In this document: positions 57,584-64,000 of the stretch, piece after piece
Numbering within the stretch: position 1 is the first letter of the stretch
Layout: each line of letters opens with the position of its first letter
Assembly (NCBI GenBank): GCA_016858145.1
Contig: JAEHOE010000002.1
Span: forward strand, 2,666,001 to 2,730,000
Length of the DNA: 64,000 nt
Source of the DNA: Edaphochlamys debaryana
Lineage: Eukaryota > Chlorophyta > Chlorophyceae > Chlamydomonadales
Reading direction: 5' to 3'
Position numbers and translations under genes: made by a program
The notes under the pieces: generated by a model
The model's database searches: none
What the model saw: only the letters and a program-made list of their open reading frames with translations
What the model was told of the DNA's origin: nothing

Positions 57584-60500
57584 ATGGAGAACGCAGGCCG
57601 CTGGCCAGCGGTGGCCCTCGGGATCCTCTTCCTGGGGAGCACGTACGCTGTGCTTCCAGCGGGCAATTGGGGCAAGCCCGGCAATACTGTGCCAGCCGTG
57701 AGCGAGTTTTGCTTGGGAGTCTGCCGGCATCGAGTCCGCTCGCTCGCTCTTGGCGCAGGACCGCCTCTGAAGGCTACCACCTCGTGACGTGTCGCTCCAT
57801 GTCGCAGGTCATAGACTTGGGTCCGCCGCTGCGCTGCTTGCCGCCTCCGTCGCAACTTGACTTCGATGGCGAGCACTCGGTGTGGGACCACCTGTACTTT
57901 AACCAGATTATCTCGCTGGTCGTCGCGGTAGGATACGCGTGTCCGTGCGGGTGGCATGACGAAGACGTGGCGAAGTGGTCCTTCCCGCTAGGAGCGTCGA
58001 CAGTTGGCGCGTTGCTTGCCCACGTGGCTGGCCCCCGCAAGGCGCCCTGTATGTGCAGGCCCAGGCTCGCTGGCGGCCTCCCATTTCCACCCTCTCGCTT
58101 TGAGCCCCGGGGGACACAACCCGTTTAATACCTGCACGTCTGACCCTCTCCTCCTCCTCTTTGACGACTGCGCCCTGGCGTCCTCCCACCCGAAGGCCGG
58201 TGCCAACCCCTACATCTCGCAGCTCAGCTCGTGGGCCCTTGTGGGTTGGAACGCCGTCGCGCTCTACGACTGCAGCGCCAACCCCGCCATCGAAATGGGC
58301 GTGTCCAGGTGCGTGTCACCCTCACGGTTGTGCCCAGCAACGCAGCAAGGGTTCCCCCGCCCAGGGCTACCCGATTGGTCCCCGCCCTTCCCCCGGCCCT
58401 TCCCCGCCCTTTCCCGCCCTTCCCCGCCCTTTCCCGCCCTGTCCCGCCCTCCTACGCCTTTCTCCCCTTCCCCGCCCTAACAACAGTTCCCTCCTCGCTC
58501 CCTGCACCACTCAGGCGCCCCAAGCGCCAGCGCACGCTGCGCAACATGAACCGTGCCGCCGCGGCCGCTTACATGAAGTTCCACCAAATGATCGACCCCG
58601 TCCTGGGGGCAGCGTCTAAGAAGGTCAGTTTGCGGCGGCGGCGGCGGGGCAGGCCGCGATCATGCATGGGCCCATACCATGCAAAGGCCAAGAGCGAGGC
58701 CCTGGTCCCGCATGACACATCGCAACCTCTGCATGCCGCACTCGGCCGTACATGTACGGTGCCGTACTGCGACAAGATGTCCATCACCATGCATGTGCGC
58801 GCACGGGTTGGCCCCTTGCGCCCGCCATGCCCCCTGCGCTCTGATGAAACCAGCCACGTCACGCTTGCTCCTTCCCTCACTTGCCTCACGCCCCCTCTGC
58901 ACCAGATTGTCGAGGAGTCCAAGCCAGCCGATGCGTTCAACTGGAATGCCGTGTGCGATGGCACGGGCCAGTCATGGCGGACCCCCGAGTGCGTTGGCTA
59001 CCGCGCTTCGGAGGTGCGTACTGGACTTTCCTAGAGCCGTGGGGCGGTGGGGGTGCGTAGTGTGCGGCCCAGTCTTCAGGGCATAGGCAGGCTCCTCTTA
59101 ACCTTCACAGTGCGGAAGCTGTCAGACTCCTCGCTCAACCCGCCACCCGCCACCCGAACCGAAGGTACCGAGTATTCCATGCCACGTCCGTGCGTGCCCC
59201 TTCGTGACTTTACTCCCTCTCCCTCATGCCCGCCCAGGTGACGTACAAGTGGATGATGGATGCCGGCTGGAACTACGACGGATCCATGAGCCGTACAATC
59301 AACAAGTTCCCGTACACTGACTACACGAACCACGCGCCCGTCAACTCGCCGTGGGATCTGCCGTACCCCTGCCGCTGGCAGCCCCTGCACGAGACCGACG
59401 GCCGCGGCAAGATCTGGGTTCAGTCGCATCTGCTGCCGTACGCCCCCAAGGTCAAGATGTTCTTCGTCGACAAGGATGAGGTGGCCAACCGGTGAGCGAG
59501 GGCCTGTGAGCATCCCTGGATGGGGCACAAGCGCGGGGTTAAACTACGGTATCACCCTGCCAAGCTGCCCCCCTCCAATCCCCCCTCCCCCCTTCCCCCC
59601 CTCCCACAGATGACCATCGCTATCCCACCATTCCGCCACCATCCCACCACCAACCCATGCGAATCCCGTCGCGTTGCCCCCCTCCCCCTTCCCCCTCCCC
59701 CTTCCCCCTCCCCCCCCCCCCCCCCTCCACCCCCCCCCTCAGCACCCTAACCATGTGGGACTGCGAGAACCCCGCCACCTACAAAGCCGTGGTGGACGAG
59801 ATCCTGGATTACTCGGCCAACCTCAACGACACCACCAAGCTCATCGCCGAGCTCATTGGGCCGCAGCCCTTCATGCTCTACACTATGCTGCAGGCGCGTG
59901 GGACCGCCGTGGGGGGAGAAGCTTCTTCTAAGAGAGAGGGGTCTGGGGGTGGGCGGGCAGAGCCGTGTCGTTGGGCAGACATGAAGTGCGTCCACGCCAG
60001 CCAGTTGTTCGGGGGTTCGTGTCCAGGAGGACGGCAGGGTACGGCCGTACCTACGTAGCCCCATGCCTCACGTCTTGACCGATGTCCCCATGCCCCTCGC
60101 TCCTCGTGTACGGTACCATGTGCAGTTCCGCGCACAGAAGCAGATGTCGATGATCGAAGGCATGGCGTTTGGACTCATGAGCGTCATCTCAGTAAGCCTT
60201 GTCGGGCTGTACCTGCTTGCTTTCCGATTATCAATAGCTCCTTGCAAAGACCGGCTTTGGGCGCCGTGCTCTCCCTCCCTCGGCGCAGACCGACCTCCAG
60301 ACTGGACTGATCCTGCGCGAGAAGATACATCACGATGCAGTGCGCCCTCCCTCTGCCGTACGCTGGCTGTACGGCGATCAACCGATCACGGCGTACGGCG
60401 GCCCGGGCGTGGGCAAGGCTACCTTCCCGGCCAAGTGAGCGGAGGGGCCTCGGGGCTGGGGGTGGTGGGGACTAGGGGTTGGTCCGCTATGCATGCGGCG

Positions 60501-61328
60501 GCGTTTAGGGTATCGACATTCGGCCGGGGTCCTCACATCGCCTTACATGACGGGGTGACGAGCGAGGATACATCCGGCCGAGTTCCTGGCCCCCCGCATT
60601 GGGCTCTCACATTCAATGCTGACCTCTTTGCGGCTTTCCCCGCTTCGCGCCCGTTCTCCCCCCCCGAGAACTCTCCGGGTCGTCTGGCCTTCGGTGTGCT
60701 GACCCCATTGTGCGTGCCTTCCCCTGGCCTGTGTTCGGCCTCCCCAGGGACTGGATCCCCTACGTGGGAACCTACAACGAGGCCGAATTCCCTTCGGGCG
60801 CGATGTGTTGGTGCACGGTCCTGACCGAGTGGATGGAGCTTTGGCAGGGCGGCGACAACAACCCCAAGGCCTCCGTCTTCGACCCGCCCATCACCTTCAC
60901 CACGCCCAAGGGCTGCTCCCTGCGCGAGCCCGAGATGTCGCCCCTGCAGGACACCACACTCACCATACACAACGTGCAGGTGTGCGCCTTGCCCCTCTCG
61001 ACCCCTGTCCTACATCCGCCCCATGCATGCCAGATAAGCCCGCCCCTAGGTCCTCTAGTTACCCTAGGTCACGGATCAATCCGTCCTTCCACCTCACCCC
61101 CTATCCCTGCCACGCACGGCACTCCGTTGATTAAACCTCTCTGGGCCCCTGATCTCTCCCTCATCACAGGAATACATCCACTATTGCAAGGAAGCGCGCA
61201 TTATCGGCGGATCACATTTCAGGCCTGCCATGGACGCCGGGTATGAGGTCTGTCGAGGGCTGACAAAAGCCGTCTGGACGAACTGCATCGTTAAGCTCTA
61301 CCCCAAGCTTGGGGGCGCAACTTGCTGA
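57584..61328 (+). CDS. Secreted vanadium-haloperoxidase/PAP2-like protein, copy C
   Basis: Paralogue of 16831-20224 in inverted orientation. Eleven exons: 57584-57697, 57808-57927, 58196-58308, 58515-58623, 58906-59013, 59238-59491, 59743-59893, 60126-60191, 60289-60434, 60748-60979, 61170-61328; 523 aa. Signal peptide VALGILFLGSTYA. Active-site motifs: K-x6-RP (REKIHHDAVRPPSAVRW, Lys357, Arg364), FPSGA (409-412; His expected at 412) and ARIIGGSHFRPAMDAG (Arg481, His487). An extra intron of 110 bp splits exon 1 relative to copy A. The donor after 59893 is GC (CAG|GCGCGT), as in copy A. A long C/T tract (59680-59742) precedes exon 59743. Likely secreted or wall-associated; enzymatic role unproven. 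Confidence 0.82.
58375..58480. repeat. TTTCCCGCCC minisatellite in copy C intron
   Basis: Same units as 19618-19720 on the opposite strand; this intron is nearly identical between the two paralogues. Confidence 0.85.
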
Positions 61329-62138
61329 GGAGTAGCAAGTTATTTTGTGGCGAGGGGGCCCAAGGTGGTCAATGTGATCAGGCTCAACCCGATCGCATCG
61401 AGCATGGGCGCCGTGCAACTGAAGCGTACCCCTTGTCAGCCCTTCTGGCCAGCATGTGCAGATCCTCCCCAGCCATATGCTGTGCCGGTACAGGGGTCCC
61501 GTACCCCTGGCGATGTACAGCACTAGGTATTGGTCCCACCACGCGTTTGGAGGTTGTGTTCCCGCCACGTTTGCAAGCAAGGAGACCAGGCGGTCGGGCA
61601 CACCAGGATTGCATGCCGAGTATTGCCGTGAGGTCATGTGGTAGGCACGTGTATGTGTGAAGGACTGCTCGTGCGGGCCGGGCCCGGCCCCGGGGCAGGT
61701 GTATGTGTGTTTCGGGAGCACCCAGTGGGAAGCTTGAATGCGAGCGCGTGTATGTGTGCGTGTCCTGTGTCCGCATTCCGCAGCACAGGTGGTCCATGTT
61801 ACTCTAGATCCTGCTTTCCACGCTTGGTTCCGGCTGAGCCGCTGAAGTGGTGGGCCCTATGGCAGAGAATAGAGGGTCACGAGGGGGGTCAGAACCTTGA
61901 TGATCCCCGGTCTGCGGGGGGTCTGACCCCGGGGTCAGCCGCTCGACGGCGCAAATCGGCCGAGCCGGTGTAGCGTCTGATGAGGCGTCCTTAAGGCCCA
62001 GAACGTCCGAGAGCGCATCAGTATTGCCTGGGAGCAAGTGCCAAGATGCCGGGCCAAGATGCCGGGCCCTCGCTCAGTCGGCCTTACAAGCCTCATCAAA
62101 CGCCTGCCGCCCCCGCCCCGCCCTTCGCCCGACACCAC
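61329..62138. other. Convergent 3' region, no gene seen
   Basis: Between haloperoxidase-like copy C (plus) and the GH3 gene (minus). Contains a perfect 16-bp palindrome CTGACCCCGGGGTCAG at 61923-61938. Confidence 0.5.
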
Positions 62139-63918
62139 TCAGCCCCCAGCAGCGTTAGCGGCATGGAGCAGCCCCGCCGGTAAGGGGCAGCAGGTTGTCC
62201 CCACCTGGAGGGGAGGGAGGGCACAACACGGGGGATGAGACACGGCGTGAGCTGCATGCCTCCCAAGTCCCAATCGACCCGCGCTCGCCGCTCGGAGCCC
62301 ATCCTCGCGCTCCCCTGGCCTCCCCGAGCGGGCCTTGCAGCCCCTCTCCACATTGTGGCAAACCGCACCAGGGCACATAGTCCCTTTGGCCCATCCACGG
62401 CCCGTATCCCCGAGCTATGGGCGTTCACGGCTGACGCCCTTGTCCGTCAAACAACAACAAGACACCCAATCCAGCAACCCCAAGGCCCACCTGAAGTAAG
62501 GGCGGCCGCGGCGCCTCCGCCTCCGCCGGGCCAGGCCGCCGCCGGCCCCACTCCACCAACCGCTGCGCCTCCAACCGCACCTCCAACACCAATGTGCGCC
62601 GCTCTCCGGGGGTCAGGGCCCGCAGCCGCCCAAACGCCACCAGCTCTCGGAGCGGCGGCGGGTCGTCGTTGCGCCCGCCTCCGCCGCGGCCTCCGCTTGG
62701 GTCCCGATCGCCCACGCCTGCTGCGCTTTGGCCCCCGCTGCTGCTCCCGCCGGTCTCGGCCCCCCCAGCAGCCCGAGTGGATGCCGTGCCTGGCGACGCG
62801 GCGCCGCCGCCGCGTGCGGCCGTGCGCTGGGCAGAGCGGGGCTGCCTCGGGCTCAGCACGGCCAGAAAAGCCTCCTCGTGACGCCGCATGGTATCGGGCT
62901 CTCCGTAGCGCCCGCGGTCCCACGCCTGCCCCGTGCACCCCTCTGGCCCCGGCGGGTCCTGCCCGTTCTCCCCCTCGTCCCCGCCCAACCCGACCTCGTC
63001 GCCGTCCAGGCAGGGCCCGCAGGCCCCGGCCCCTCCCTCGACGCCACTCCCCGCTGCAGACGCCCCCGGAACGCCGCCACCCGCCGCCCGAAGAACCGCA
63101 GCCCCTACCGCTTCCCCGGCGATGGTCGAGCCGGCGTCGCGGCCCGTCCAGCCCGCCCCAAGCGAGGGCGGGTTGTGGTAATCGTCCCTTCGGAACATGA
63201 CCATGACGGAGTGGTCTGAGGCGTGGTTGCCGGTGTTGGTTACGTCCACCTCCACCCTGCGGGAAAAGGGGAACACCGCGGAAATGGAGGTGGGGGTGCG
63301 GCTCAGCAACAGGTCCAGGACTACCGATGGGGGTCACTCTACACCTGTCCAAGGCATTTGTGGTGGCTACGTCAAGGCAACATTGCACAGGTTGCCCGCC
63401 CCGCTGGACCCGCCGCCCCGCCCGTCTGTCTCAGTCCCGTCGGCTGCCTCAGCAAGCCCGTATCATTAGCTCAAACCCCGCCTCGCGCACCGGAAGCGGG
63501 CCCCGCCCCACCCCGCCCCGCCCGTCTGTCCCCTGTCCCGTCGGCTCTCTCGGCAAGCCCGTTCATCCGTGCAAGCCCAGAGGCACGAACCTGAAGCAGA
63601 TGTCCTCGGGGGGACCGGGCGTGTCGCAGCGGGGCTTGAGGGCGGTCCGCAGGGCCGAGTAGTTGAAGCACGAGTAGGAGAGCCCATGGCCAAAGGGGAA
63701 CAGCACCGGCACCTGTGCGCAGACGGGGAGGAGGGGCAGCAAGGTGGGAGGATGGATGGAGGGAACCCCCAGATAGAAAGGGCGGCCAGAAGCAGGGCCC
63801 TATTGCGGGCAAGTCATGGCCTCCGCCCCCGCCTCGCCTGCAGGTAGCGGTAAGTCCGCCCCGGCCAGGGCCGCATAGCCATGTTAGTCATCGCGATTAG
63901 CTTGGTGTACCATTCGTA
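62139..63918 (-). CDS. Glycoside hydrolase family 3 C-terminal part (beta-xylosidase/glucosidase-like)
   Basis: The 5' portion, with the catalytic nucleophile, lies beyond the right edge. Exons (minus): 63838-63918, 63591-63712, 62491-63256 and probably 62139-62204; phases close. GH3 markers: TNMAMRPWPGRTYRYLQ, VPVLFPFGHGLSYSCFNYSAL, then the fibronectin-III-like domain VEVDVTNTGNHASDHSVMVMF ending ELVAFGRLRALTPGERRTLVLEV. A 170-residue Gly/Ala/Arg-rich insertion splits the FnIII-like domain. The first intron starts GC (CAG|GCGAGG). If the last intron is retained, the reading frame stops at 62425 instead of 62139. Likely a secreted or vacuolar sugar hydrolase acting on wall polysaccharide, by family analogy. 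Confidence 0.8.
63418..63570. repeat. Tandem duplication in a GH3 intron
   Basis: CCCGTCTGTC...CCCGTCGGCT...AGCAAGCCCGT occurs twice about 107 bp apart within the intron between exons 63591-63712 and 62491-63256. Confidence 0.7.
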
Positions 63919-64000
63919 CTGCATCGAGGGATTGAGATCAAGATAGGGACACAAAGATCTGCTCAGCAGGTTCAAGATTGGAAGGCCTGCAGCCACCTCT

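Noticed and set aside
1..64000. tRNA/rRNA genes, CRISPR arrays, bacterial operons or a viral insert
   Set aside because: None seen on reading both strands; all coding regions are spliced eukaryotic genes. A tRNA scan was not possible.

Overview
The window reads as nuclear DNA of a volvocine (Chlamydomonas/Volvox-type) green alga. It is GC-rich, its genes are split into many short exons with GT-AG and a few GC-AG introns, TGTAA polyadenylation signals follow several genes, proteins carry long Ala/Gly/Pro/Ser tracts, and the gene families (LAG1-type ceramide synthase, UBP6, ATP12, mitochondrial uS14, algal sulfotransferase, F-box/LRR) are those of a green eukaryote. Gene models below were assembled by hand from conserved protein blocks, splice consensus and codon-phase bookkeeping. 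Most exon phases close exactly; coordinates may be off by a base or two.

Layout. 1-8.4 kb: a minus-strand CCA-adding tRNA nucleotidyltransferase (C-terminus off the left edge), with a complete ubiquitin protease gene (UBP6/USP14) on the opposite strand inside one 4.2-kb intron. 9.2-15.9 kb: a plus-strand AAA ATPase of 17 exons. 16.8-39.9 kb: a minus-strand run of five loci: vanadium-haloperoxidase-like secreted protein (copy A), Golgi-type sulfotransferase, membrane-anchored kinase-like protein, a truncated F-box/LRR copy, and a DUF92/TMEM19 membrane protein. 40.5-50.9 kb: plus-strand ceramide synthase and a full-length F-box/LRR gene. 52.5-55.5 kb: ATP12 and mitochondrial ribosomal protein uS14, divergent from a 353-bp gap. 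57.6-61.3 kb: haloperoxidase-like copy C (plus). 62.1-64 kb: the C-terminal part of a GH3 glycosidase (minus, continues off the right edge).

Two things stand out. First, short tandem duplications straddling an exon edge (splice site plus the adjoining exon bases) occur repeatedly, in at least six genes; they supply decoy or alternative splice sites. Second, two gene pairs (haloperoxidase-like A/C and F-box/LRR A/B) are inverted copies arranged almost concentrically around about 39-40.6 kb. One pair carries a nearly identical intron tract suggestive of gene conversion, and the other contains one decayed member.

Functionally this is ordinary mixed nuclear content: tRNA maturation, proteasome-linked deubiquitination, sphingolipid synthesis, mitochondrial ATP synthase assembly and translation, secreted or cell-wall enzymes and signalling. 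No operon-like pathway is evident. Several enzymes lack residues their families normally need (PSGH to PSGA in both haloperoxidase-like proteins, HRD to HRG in the kinase, a degenerate PAPS loop in the sulfotransferase).
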